From the NCBI GenBank assembly GCA_040954595.2, contig CM082589.2, positions 558,001 to 622,000 on the forward strand: 64,000 nucleotides of DNA. The letters run 5' to 3'. The translations under genes were made by a program, and so were the position numbers. Below are positions 1-14,000 of this stretch, in pieces. The stretch's first letter is position 1. The number at the start of each line of letters is the position of its first letter. Below the pieces are notes generated by a model that saw nothing but the letters and a program-made list of their open reading frames with translations, was not told the origin of the DNA and did not search any database. Source of the stretch: Balanoglossus misakiensis (lineage: Eukaryota; Hemichordata).

Positions 1-2
1 AC

Positions 3-522
3 CTCTCTCATTACATCTGCTATCTCATCATTGTTTAGTAAATCCTGCAGAAGAAAGTCACCATCCATTGGAAAACACAAGATCTTTGAAACACTTGTCA
101 GATTCACTGTTGCAGGGAAAGTGAATGCTTGACTCAGCGCCTGTGGATCGCAGAGTGTGTTGTTCAGTTGTCCTCTCATAACCAATAACACTAACTGTAA
201 AATGACGAAGACAGAATGAAAGCTATGATTATCATGAAGTGCATATAATAGCCAACAGTAGATATCTCTTGCAATGCCGAGTCGCCTCATAAAAAGTGAA
301 AAAGTGAAAACTCATAAAGACTTATATTACTTGGTAAGCAACCCATTGCTATGGCAATGAACCAAGTCTTGCAAGATCTCACAGTTTATCTTACCTTCTG
401 TGGAGTTGTCATCATAGTGAGTGTTGCTTGAATGACATCAGGAAGAAATGTAACAGATGTTTTGATGTAATCTGCAAAGAATGTAGTATTCTTGAACATC
501 CTGTCTAAGGTCAACCCTTCAT
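3..522 (-). repeat. ECD1 cassette 16, A and B exons only (cut by window edge; residues 3653-3759)
   Basis: Exons are A 395-522 (128 nt) and B 3-194 (192 nt). A: DEGLTLDRMFKNTTFFADYI. B: LNNTLCDPQALSQAFTFPAT and KILCFPM. The B exon ends at position 3 and the GT donor is positions 2-1 read in reverse, so the window ends exactly on an intron boundary in phase 0. The C and D exons, and an unknown number of further cassettes, should follow to the left. Confidence 0.88.
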
Positions 523-3500
523 CTGTAAAAAAATTCAATATATCAATTTAGAATAATTTACACCAAAGTACTAATGATAAGGATGTTACACACGACAGAT
601 TTACATCATGGGAAAATATTTATCACACATTTTAAGGAGGACATACATGAACTGTACTTACCTAGAACTTGTCTAAGTTTAGTGTTTATAAACTCCATGA
701 CAGCGTTGTTTGTTTGGAAGGATTTCAAGACACTGTTCCATTCTTCATTGTCAATCAACATGTTATCAATACTGTCCAGCATAAAAGCCATTGTATCAAT
801 ATAGCTGTAATGTAGAATGATATGTTCATGTCAGTTATAGACAACAACGCCATACTAATCATTAGTTAATTGGTTGCTTGTCTTTGTATACTTGCTTCTT
901 GATTGGTTGATTGTTTCATGCATGATTGATTGATTGATTCAATGTATTACTTACTTATTGCTTATTGGCATATTTAACCTTGCAATCATCTCTTGCAGAT
1001 TAACATTCCAAATGGTGCCATTCATTAAAGATTGCGGCAGTGAGAGGAAGACAGGAAGATCTTGCAAATTCTGCAGTTCCATTGTTTTCGCTGCATATTC
1101 TTCAAGGGTCTTGATATAATCCAGCCACGAGAATGCACCAGGATTACTCAACTCTTCCATCTACATGGAAGAAAGAAGTAAAGTTACATACAGTTGTAAA
1201 AACTTTAACAAAGCATCCTCATGTGTGGACACAGCAATAACACACTTCTATTCAAAAGTTCAAAGAACCTAATTACTTACATGTAAAGGTTACTAAGGAC
1301 TTAAAGAAAACTTTATTAACTTACACTTGCAAGTAATTGGGCAAAATCCCGGTTTCTCAATAGGTCATGCATGAAAGCATCTGTGTTGAAATTGCAGAGC
1401 AGACGTTGGATTTCTGTGATGTTAGCACTAAAACCAAACTCTTCTCTCAGATCATCAGCATCACAGAGTGTCTCATTCCAATCCCCTGTTATCAACTCTG
1501 ACAGCTGTAATAAAATCAAGAATTAGTTCAATATGTGAATCTCGTGATGTCAATACCAATAGTGCCATTTTAAAGGTCTAAACTTCCATTTTTGCTTCTT
1601 TTTATAAAATTTAAATGATGAAGCCCCCCCCCCCCCAATGATTTATTGTCATTCCCTCGATAAAGTGTTTATCATACCTTTTCTGGTTGTGTGACAACAG
1701 TGAAGAATAAATCAACTAAGTCTGGAAGAGCTTCTGCTGTCTTCTGCATCAACTCGATGTACAGGGTGGCGTTCTCGAAGAGACCATCCAATGATAAACC
1801 ATTCTCTACAATAAGTTGAAAAACATGATCAGGTGAATGTTTAAATGAATGAATTGTTATTACTTTTAGTGCAACATGAGTAAAACATTCAGACCAAAAG
1901 AAAAACACGTGACAAATGGAAAAATCCATACAGATTTAAAGGTAAGTAATGATAAATGCCATACTTACCCATGATATCATCTAGTTTAGCATTTACAAAT
2001 TTGTAAATAATATTGTTCATTTGCATGTTGCTTTTCAAACTGTTCCACATCGTGTTGTTCTGCCACATGATGTCCAGAACATTCAGGAGAGTATTAAGTT
2101 GTTCAAACCATCTACAGAAGTGAATAAATGGGAAAATGGTTTTAATAATAACAATTATATTTACGAATGAGAGTGTCTTGAAAGATGTTTCAAGGGGTCA
2201 CGTCTTGTGTGTGTCAAATCTTATCATCTGAAATGTTGTTAAATGAAGAAATAAAATGTTGATTATCAATAACTTACGCCGTTGTTGTGGGCATCTGCAG
2301 TCTGGCTAGAATCTGTGGAAGTACCGTGTTCAACAAGGTTTCGTTCAATTCTAGTAACGATGGAAAGATTGGTAAGTTGATACTCTGTAACTCCTCCAAT
2401 CTTGTTGCATACTCCTGGATGGTTCGGATGAAATCCAACCAATCGATTTCAACTTCCCCAGATGCATTTCCTAACAGTTGATTAATCTTAGAAGTAACAA
2501 AATAACATCATTGTTTTAGTTGCAATAGTCATGTGCTTTTCCTTTCAATCTCTGAGTTCATAACAAAAGCTTTATGCAAACTCTTCTACAACCTCTGATG
2601 GTTCAATGTTGATATTATGATCAATATCACAGTCCAAGTTCCTGCGAAATCACTGAAAACTTAAAAGTAAAACATGTAGATTCCACTCACTCAAGCGATC
2701 AATCAATTGATCAAACAATTATCCTCATTGTGCCAAAAGTTCTTACCTGATCTAAGAGTTCAGCAACATCCCCAATCTGCATGAGGTCATTCATATAATC
2801 GTTGTTGACAGACTCACATAGCAGACTCAGTAATGCTGTTACGTTAGCAGAGGCCGGGAAATTGAAGGTTTCCTTCAATTGATCCGGATCACACAGGGTT
2901 TCATTCCCATTTACTGACATTGCAATAATCTCCATGAGCTAAAAGAAAAAGGATTCTTTCATTACTAATTGTTTGTTTGTATAACAGAAGCTTCAGAACT
3001 TCAGTTTACTCCTTAAAACACACTATATCCAGGAAACCTGGCCTATTCAGATTGCGTCAAACTTTTATCTCGATAAAATACCATCATTTCATATCATTTA
3101 CCTTTTGTGGCTGGGTTATGAGAGCCAGTGAGGCTTCCATCATGTCAGGCAGGGAATCGGCTAATTGCTGGAACAGTTCAATGTACATAGTCCCATTCTC
3201 GTACAACGAATCCAGAGTCAAACCATTTTCTGTGAATACAATTGAGAATAATATAAGCCTAGTTTGTGTGATCCCACCAAAAGCTCGTCATTTACACTAT
3301 CAATTCTGGAGAAAGCCAGTAAAACACTTGTTGGGCGACCTACCAGTGATTTCTTCTAGCCTTCCATTTATATATTTCAAAATGTAATAATTCATGTGAA
3401 TGTTGTTCTTGATTTCATTCCAAGGTTCAGTGTCTGGCAACATGCTGGCAACTATTCCAATGTTTTCAGCGAGAAGCTGGAACAAACTGGTGAAAGTAAT

Positions 3501-6500
3501 AAAAGGTAGAATACATTACAGGCTGAAGACATGATGATGCTTGAGGCAGGATCATTTAAAACATTTATGTTTCTCTGATAAAACACACGAGATATAAACA
3601 ATGGTGAACACATACTCATCATTACTGCCAGGCATTTGTAGACGACTCAACATCCGAGCCATCAAAATATTCCAAGACGTTCCATTGATAGTAATTTCTT
3701 GCAATGATGGAAACAGTGGGGCATTGTAGTTTTGCAACACGTCCAACAGCAGTGCGTAATCTTCCATTGTTCTGAAGAAGTCCATCCAGTCTATTTCAAT
3801 GGGTGCTGATGAGTTGCCAAGGAGATGAGTGATCTTTTCAAGGGAAAAATACAAAGCATATGGATGTTACCATAGATCTCATGTTGAGTGATCTGGCATT
3901 TGAATAATTTGGTACCAAATGAGAAGTTCCTGGTTTCTTTTCCATGAATGTATTCTACTTAATATTACCTGACCAATAAGTTCCGCCATATCTTGGTTCT
4001 GGAGAAGTTCAGCCATGATCTCTTCATAGGATGTTTTGCAGAGAATTCTCTGTATAGACATTATGTCTGCATCTTCTGTTAAATTGAAAACTTCCTTCAG
4101 TATTTTCGGATCGCAGAGAGTAGTGTTCCAATCTTCAGACAAGGCCAATTGAATGATCTAAAAAGAATGACAAATGATTTATTTGTTCAGCAGACATAGA
4201 CAATATGGGAAATATTCCATGATACAAACAGATGATTTTAAAACTGTTACCTTTTCTGGTTGAGTGCCCATTGCTAGCGATGCTTCAATCAAATCAGGTA
4301 AGAATTCAGCAGATTTTTGGATCAATTCGATGTACTCAGTTGCATTCAGGTAAAACGAATCCAGTTTCAACCCGGTGTCTACAGAGATAAGCAAAATATA
4401 ATATAATCACACAAGCGTTGAATGCATTTCAGCTATTACCTTGCTTTAATTCTGAAGTCATGCTTTGAAATCTTTCAGAATTACTCTAATTAATGATGAG
4501 CTCAGAAAACCATCTGACAATTTACTATCTTTCTGAAAATATTATGAAAATCGTCCACAACAACAAAAGACAAAAACTATTCCACTTACCCATAGCTTCA
4601 TCCAGTCTACCACTGATGTATTTGATAATGAAGTAATACATTCCAGCTTGGCTTTTCACTTCATTCCATGCGTCGTCGTTTCCAAACATGGTGTCCAAAA
4701 TTGCAAGGTTACGACCAACAAGATCCAACCAACTAAACAAAGGTAAAAAGACAATACAGTCATGATACAGGCAAATTTTTCAAATTTAAGATTTCACACA
4801 AACTGGTGAACAGCAAAGAAGTAACTCTCAAAAAGCTTCTATTATTAAACAGTACCATTCAGAAAAGCACTCTTTTTAGCAAACCATGTATTTTTAAACT
4901 CACATGTTAGTATCAGGCATGTCCAACATTACAAGTACTTCTTTGATCTTATCTTCCCAGAAAGTTCCATTCGTGATGAACGGAGGAAGTGATTGGAAGA
5001 GTGACAAAGAATTGTTTTGCATCATTCCAAGTCGTACAGCAGTTTCCTCTATTGTTCTGAAGTAACTGGTCCAGTCGACGTCGATTGGACTAGAATCGTT
5101 CCCGACCATGTATCCAATCTGTCAGACAAATTGAAATGTAGCTGTTATTCTTGTTCTCCGTCATTGCAAGCTATTTGATTATATTTACCATATCTATAAT
5201 TAAACTTCATTTCAATTTTGGGATGAGACAAGAATTTGCAAGTACCTGATTCAAGATATCAGACAAGTCTTCATCACTTGCCAACTGCTTAATAATATCT
5301 TCAACATTTGCGTTGCATAATAAATTCTGAAGCATCATGATTTCAGCAGTTTCAGGGAAGTCAAACATTTCCTTCAAGATGTCTGGATGGCAGAGTGTTT
5401 CATTGATGGCGGCAGACGATATAAACTGCATTACCTGGAAGAATATTGCAAAATAATCATTACAGTATTACCATGTAGTTATCTCATCAGTTACATTTCT
5501 GATTAAAAAATCAACAGCTCAACAACTTTTTAAAGAAAAATGGAAGTGAAATTTAAGACAAGGTGTTTCACAAACATAAAAAGGCAAAATAGTTAAAATA
5601 CCTTTTCTGGTTGTGTCAATATTACCATTGATGCGTCAATAAGGTTCGGTAGCTGATTGGTTGATTCCAGCAACATTTCCGCATACATGGTGGTATTCTT
5701 GTACAATGAATCAAGTGTCATGCCATTCTCTGCCAAACAAAAACAAGAGATGTTTAGATTAAGTGAAGATATTCAACGTCTCTTAGAATATATGTTATAT
5801 TTATTGTTAGTCACACTGCAAGAACACATGTCTGCATTAGCTTGATTCATTCTAAAACTCACCTATAATATATTCCAGTCTATTGTTGACGTATTTGTAG
5901 ACATGATTGTAAAGACTGATAATCTGCTTAATATCATTCCATGCTGTGTTGTTTCTCCATGCGTTTTCAACCATCGCCATATTGTCAGCAAGCACGTCCA
6001 ACCAACTGACAAAAAAAAAGTGTGTTTAGGAAGTGATAATTAAAATGAGTCTATAGGAAGCTCACATATTTCTTGACAACAGTTGACCATTTTAACCACC
6101 ATACTGTCAAACTGAAACATTTATATTATTCAAAACGAGTCCATAAAACACAAAGAGAAACTTCTCAGTGGAATTAAACCCTAAAATTGTTAATTCTTCA
6201 TGTCAATAATTTACTTTAAAAAGCAAATCAGAATAATACTTACTCATTTGTTTCAGACATTTGTAGATTTCTCAGTATCTGAGAGATTTTAATATCCCAA
6301 AATGTTTCATTAACAGAAAATGTCTGTAGGGAAGGGTACAGTGGCCCATTGAAATCTTCTAACTGCCCAAGCTTCGTTGCATATTCCTCTAATGTGCTGA
6401 AGAAATCAAACCAGTCGATTTCAACTGGTTTAGAGGTATTTGTCTGACTTCCAAGCTGAAAGACGAAATGGAATCATTAAGTAAGTCCATCTGAAAGAAA

Positions 6501-9500
6501 CATGTTCTAAACAGCAGTTTCATATGAGATTCCCAAATGTCTGTTATGACCAGACAAAATTACCGGTAAATATTTTGAAAGAAATCAGAAGTAACTATCA
6601 GACATGTTATAATTGCCATCAAGAGTTGTCGCTATTCTTCTATTACATATATCTTACCTGGTTAAGTAGTTCTGTTATGTCTCTGCTCATCAAGACATCA
6701 TCCATAAGATCTTCTGGACTGGTACTGCATAGTATTCTTTGGATTGATGTTATGTGGGATGTGTTGGGAAGACCAAAAATGTCCCGTATCTTTTCCGGAT
6801 CACACAGCGTTTCATTCCAGTCACTAGACGTTACAAGGTCAATTATCTAGGATAATGAAACAAAATCATAATGTATACAGGTTTATTGCTCGCTCGCTCG
6901 CTCACTCCACTCCCACCCTCCAATCCCCTCCCACATTGTCAATCATTCAGTCAGTTAGGTATGTATATGTAGGTAGATAAGTAAATGAACGAACAGTGTT
7001 TAGATTACCTTTTCCGGTTGTGAAATGAGTGTCAAAAACGCATCAATCAGATCCGGAAGCTGCTCTGCCGATTGCTGGATCACTTCCATGTACAAAGTCA
7101 AATTCCCGAAAGTTGGTTCCAATGTCAATCCATTTTCTAAAGAAGAAGTGGGCGTGGTAAGTGAACAATTTCTGTCTTGTTGATCTTCAGTGTAATGTAT
7201 TAATCATGAATAAAGGTGATAAAAATTGGCGTTAGACACACTTCTTGTTTCTTACTCACCTATGATGTCATCAAGCCTATCATTTGCATATTGGTAGAAA
7301 TGAAGATACGTTTTCAGATTTCCTTTGATTTCATTCCATATTGAATTGTTTCCCATCAAGCTGTCAATCAGTTCACTGTTTTGCGCCAAAAGATCATTCC
7401 AGCTGAAAACAGAAAAAGGGGGAAAAAAAAACACTGACAAGTTACACATGCTGTAGCTCACTCAAGCATCATTTTAAAACAATGTTCTTCTCTATCTTTT
7501 CCCATCATGTGACAGAGTAAATGCCAAGACACAAATAACTGTCAATAAACGGAATGGAAGAACGAGTACTAACCTGTTTGTTTCCGGCATCACCAATCTA
7601 CCCAACATTTCCTGGATCTTTGCTTCCCATACAGTTGCATTCATGAGCGACTGTGACAAAGTTGGGAATATTGGAGCAGTTAAACTCTGCAATCTCTCAA
7701 GATTGGCGGAATATTCTTCCACTGTTCTGAAGAAATCCAACCAGTCCACTTCAACTGACTGTGAAGCATTCATCAAGTGGAAAATCTAGAAGGAATAAAA
7801 AGGGTACACATTTTTACACAAGTATCACAAAACTGTACCATAGTTAGCAACATATCTACATTTAATTGATTAATTAAAAACCCCACAAAGTGTCAGGAAA
7901 TCTTTTATATTCATAAACTATATTTTCTAGACTGAACATCGAATATCGTATTAGATATCCTTACCTGAGCTACAAGTTCTGCAATATTTCTGTTCTTCAA
8001 CAGATCAGACATGAAGTCATCTTGGCTACTATTGCACAAAATTTGTTGTATGGAGATGACATGTGTTGTATCAGGGAGATCAAATGCATCCTGTAGGTGT
8101 TCTGCATCACAGAGAATTTCATTCCAATCCGAGGCCATAAGAATGCTGATCATCTACAAGAAATATAATTTAAACAACATGATACAAAGTGCTGACATAT
8201 ATTTTGAAATGCTGAGAAATACAAGCTCTGAATTGGGGATATGTGATATTTAGACAATTGAAACGAAGTTGTACCTTCTCTGGTTGTGTAATAAAAGTCA
8301 TTGACGCATCGATCAGATTAGGTAGAAGCTCGGCAGACGTATGGATCAGTTCCAGGATCATTGTCGCATTGTCAATCAATTCCAACGTCAATCCATTTTC
8401 TGAAATAAAATGATGGAAATCTCAGTTAAGAGAGATACATGTAACATTGTTGTTGAGATTAGTATGGTACTTGTGCCTGACAGGTATGACAGTTCGAAAA
8501 TAAGAAAGTTATAAATTATGTTATGTACCTATTTCAAGATTGTAATAAATATATATGTACCTATTGTATCTTCCATTCTCGCATTGACATACTTGTATAT
8601 GTGATGATACATATTGATCGTGGTCTTCACAGAATTCCATGCAGCATTATCGTCCAACATGTTTTCAACCAAATCAGTACTTCTCATCAACATATTCATC
8701 CACCTGTAATAAATTGTAAAATTAATCCTCAGTGCCAACAAGTTTCGGCCGTTTGCATGTTACATTGATCAGATCAGTAGTACATGGGAAAGATAGGTCC
8801 CATTAAAAACAATGATGTAAATGGAAAAAATAGTATGTGTGACATTAAAATGAATATTACTCACTCTGCTGTGTCTGATACATCCAACTGTGCCAGTATA
8901 CTTTTCAATTTCAAATCCCAAAATGTAGAATTTGTGATGAAATCAGGCAGTGATGGGTAGATTGGTCCATCAAAGTCTTGTAATCTTTCCAAGTTCATTA
9001 CATACTCTTCAAATGTACGGAAGAAGTCCAGCCAATCGATTTCCACGGATTCAGAGGCGTTCTTGTACAAGTCTTCCAACTGAAGGAAAGAAAAGAGAAA
9101 AGAAATGTTCAGCGATAACACAAGAATCCACCAACCTACTAAGGGCATTTATACTCTATGAGTTGTATAGAAGAACGATCATTCAAGGCATTGCACCATT
9201 TCGTAAAATCTTACCTGGCCAACAAGTTCAGCCATATATCTGTTCTTCAACAGATCATTCATGAAATCATCCGCAGATGAAGTGCAAAGAATTCTTTGTA
9301 TAGAACCAACATCAGATGTATCAGGCAGATTGAGTGCCTCCCTCAACTGGTCTTCATCACATAGTGTCTCATTCCAGTTCCCAGACTGTAGAATGCCAAG
9401 CATCTTGTGGAAAAGAATTAAAAGATATAAGATACTTATATCTAGAAGCAGGTTGCAACTGGTCCAATAATGTATTCACAAAAGGACAAAACGTGGTTTA

Positions 9501-11061
9501 GCTGATGATGAACAAACTTTATATCAAGACAACTGTGATTCACAATGCTTTTCCGAAGATGATATTATCAAAACATGCACCATGCATAAAATATTGAATT
9601 CATACCTCCTGTGGTTGCATCATGAATGACATTGAAGCATCGATCAAACCTGGAAGTAGTTCTATCGATTTGTGAATCAGTTCCGTATACAAAGTTGCAT
9701 TCTCATAAAACAAGTCCATCGTCAAACCATTTTCTGCCATGAAAAGAAAATATTCAGTTGAGTCAATAATCCTGGAGTATTCTTTTATAACACAAATGCA
9801 CTCACAGCACCCAAAGAAAAATGTCTGTTCATCATAAATGGTTACACAACAAATTATTTAACTTTAGCTTTACAATTTACATCAATCAACTCTCTCTCCT
9901 CTCTCTCTCTCCTATATATGCCATACTTACCCAAAACTTCAGCCATACGCCCATTGATGTATTTGTAGACGTAGTAATACATCTTCAGATTCAACTTGAT
10001 TTCATTCCAAGCTGCATTATCACCCATAATGCTTTCTCCCATCACCATGTTTCCAGCGACAAGCTCCAGCCAACTAAAAGGAAGTTGGGTAGTGATTGAA
10101 ATTAATAATCACGTGAGGTTTTAATACTGAAAAAGGGGGAGCTGAGTTCAGCAAGATAAAATACTTACTTCAATGAATCCTGCATGGGAAGGTTTCCGAG
10201 CACATTTTCCATCCTAGAATTCCAGAATGTACCGTTGAAAAGTTCCAATAATGGCAAAGATGGAAAGATGGGACCACTGAAGTTCCCAAACATCTGCAGC
10301 TTCATGTTGTTTTCAACCAAAGTTCTGAAGAAGTCTAACCAGTCAATGTCAACAGGTTCAGAGTCATTCCTGAAGAGTTGGTTGATCTGTAATGAAATGG
10401 AAATATTGATGTTATGAAGCAATTTTATCAAGTATGATATCCACTGAATCAGATTAACATACTGGTATTCATAGATCTCTTACCTGCTCGTAAAGTTCAG
10501 CAATATTTCTATTCTCGACGAGATCATTCATGAGACTTTCCATGGAGGAATTACAAAATATTCTTTGCACTGATTCAATTTCCGATGCGTCTTCCAAATC
10601 TAAGAATTCTTTCAACTGGTTGGAATCACACAGAATGTCATTCCAGTTTTCCGCCATTACAATTTCCATCATCTAGGGAAGATAACATGTTAATGATTTA
10701 GTAGTGAGAAATTATGGATATGAAACGAGTGAAGAAAGATAACTTGTTCTCAGCACACATTGTACACACCTTCTGAGGATTTGATATTATCGTAAACGAT
10801 GCATCGATGAGATCAGGCAGAATCTCGGCTGATTTCTGGATGAGTTCAATATAGACGGTTGAATTTTCAAGCAGTGAATCCATCGTCAACCCATTTTCTG
10901 AAAGAAAATACACAAGAATATCAACTGATGCACTGGAAGGAGACTTTTTAGAATGATGATCACCACCAATGACATGCAGTTTCTTCATCATAGGCGTATC
11001 TTATTTGGCTCAACATTTACAAAACGATTTGTGAAATTCAATGAATTTTATGAGATTACAA

Positions 11062-11094
<33 letters not shown>

Positions 11095-14000
11095 CATACA
11101 TACATACATACATACATACATACATACATACATACATACATACATACATACATACATACATACATACATACATACATACATACATACATACATACATACA
11201 TACGTACATACATACATGAAGGTATGTGTACTATATTGCATTTACTCACCCATAATTTCATCCATTTTTCTATTTGTGAATTTGTACACATACTGATTCA
11301 TCTTAAGCTGACGTTTGATTTCATTCCATCCAATATTGTCGACTAAAATACCGTCAATCATGCCCATATTTTGTACAAGAAGTTCCAACCACCTTTGCAA
11401 AAGGAAAAAGAAAAGGTCTCAGTATAAATGTTGTAAGGTGTAGATACCAGTGGATAAATAGAAATGACAGAAATTTCATTACAGTATATTTTCATATTAA
11501 AAACATCTTACATGTCGGAATCGGGTGCGTACTGCATTTGTGACTGCATTGTCACCATTTCCATCATTCTGAGGATTTGCGTCCAGTTATACAAGGTCTG
11601 CCAGGTCATCGTGATATTTGGAAGTAACATGATGTTGTCTGTGAATGACTGAGCATTGGCGATGAACAGGTCCCAATCAAATGGACTGACACTGAAGTTA
11701 AGATGGACACCATTTCCAAGTTCCTGGAGCTTGGACATCTAAGACAAAAGAATTGGAAATGTATTTAGATCAAAAGTGTCAAATAAAGTTCAACACAATC
11801 TTATTCTATGTAATGGTGATGTTTTATAGCATACAGCAACTTCAGTCGATAGGTCTGATAAGTTAAATTTTATTTCTTACCTCTTTTTCTAAAACATCAA
11901 CTCTGTATTCGACTTTCAGTTCGTCTGCCAGTCTCAAGTAATTAACTTGACAAAGGTCATCCATGAAAGATACGTTTGTGGTCGGAGGAAACTCAAAGAA
12001 GTAACTTCTGATGTCATCATTACACAAGAGTTCGTCTGCCGTGTGTGCTGCCATGGCATTGGTCTTAAATAAAGAGTAACATTTTATATGTAACATGTAC
12101 AGGTTCAAGCAATGTCCAATTAGAATACCTTGAACTTTCATAGTACATTGTCATTGTATATAAGGTCACTTCCATGAACTTGTCGATTTATAGAAGTATG
12201 GATTAAGATTACTTTTCCTAATTGGTGTAATTCATCTCGTCAAATATGCAGATTATACAGGAAGGTTAAAACGTTCTCCTTACCTTCAATTGGTCATTCA
12301 AAGTTTCCAACGTGACCTGAAGGACATCTGGGAATTCCTTCATCAGACCTTGAATACCGTGAAGAAACAATTCAGTTTCATTACCCATGACAACCATTGG
12401 GTCCTCTTCTGTTATAGCTGTAAATAAATCACACACAAAAATAGTAAGCACAACAAAGCACTATAATATGAGTTATCACTTTTTAAAACTAAATGATAAT
12501 CCACAATAATACTCACTCTGCCAGAGTTCGAAGTGCCTATTAACTGCTTCCATCAGTGAGTTAGCAAGATTAAACATTGGTCCGGCAATTGTCCAAACTT
12601 CTGATTGCTCCATCATTTCGCCATACATACGAATTGTCATTGGAATCCTGTGGATTAAACATCATACAGTTTAAAGAAAGAACTTGTGATATTCTGACGT
12701 CTACCAAGTCTTGCTTTCATTGCACGAGCTACAGATACAAATAAAAATTAATTCATTATATATGCATACAACACTCACATTCCCAATCCTGAATTAACCA
12801 TCTCCATGTAACTCCCTCCTGCCTTTTCCACTGCTTCCAGAAGAATTCCTTCCATTCCAGATGCATCATGACCTTCAAACATTCCGGCTGTGCGGTTGAA
12901 CATCGTCATAGTGTTCTCAGCCAGTTGTGACATGCTAATTAAGAATGCCTCCCAGTTGATTGGCTCACTGCTAACATTCACAGGTGTTCCCATCACAATA
13001 TGCTGAATCTGAAAGATGAAGGATTAATTTTTTTGCGTGAATATACATCTATGTCAAAGTACTTGATAAAAGAATTGTCAAGCTGCATACTACATGTAAT
13101 AAACTGATCTTTTACAGAACAAATAGTCAGGAAAATCTCCAAAAATTGGTCCTTCTGTTTATAATTTTACAAGTTCACAATGAATAAATATGTCTTACTT
13201 TAGTTATCAGGTCGTTCATAGGATATTGGTCGGTTCCTGCGACCAAATTGTCATAATTGACTTCGCAGAGGTAGTCGTCGAAGACCGATTGGTTGAAATT
13301 TGGCGGAAAAGTCAGCCACTGTGAACGTCGCTCAGGATCACAAAATGCGACATGCCAATCCGTTATTTGGGAGATCATAGCAACCTTTGAGGAAAAAGAG
13401 AAGAGAAATAATGTAGATGAAACGATCAACTCAGCAAGTGCGGACCGGAAAATGAACATCAACTTATCACAACCTGTTTGTCGTAAACAACATACTCTCT
13501 GAAATATCACTTACCTTCGACGGATCAGAAACTGTATTGATGAGGGTATCAACTACGACTGGTGCGTCCTGCAGCAACATATATACACCATCATAAAACA
13601 TCATCAAGTCTTGGTTTTCCAAGTCAATCTTACCATCGACGTAATCTGTAAGAAAATTAAATCAATATATTAATATCGATCAAATTGATTAAATAAACGA
13701 GTATCTCTAACTACATAATAAAGATAAGTATTCTAACTGTGTATCATTAGCTGTGAGTCATACAACTAGGTCCAAGATACATGTAACATCGCTTACCAGA
13801 AAACATCTCAAGGTGATGGTTTAATGTGTTGACCATGTCATAGATCGTCTTGACAAAAGGTTCATAATGATTCCACATTTCAGTTTGTTCCAAGGTTGGC
13901 ATCATAGACACCAAAATAGCAGGAAGGATCCTGTGAAAGAATACGTTGATGTAATGAAACAGTTTGAAATTAATTCAATGTATATATCTAAACACACACA

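Noticed and set aside
3-10897. Regularly spaced similar sequences, considered as a CRISPR or satellite array
   Set aside because: The units are exons with GT-AG borders and protein-level conservation; spacers are diverged introns.
10953-11346. YIHT and MYVC repeat open frames (also at 13867-14325)
   Set aside because: Translations of (TACA)n microsatellites in introns.
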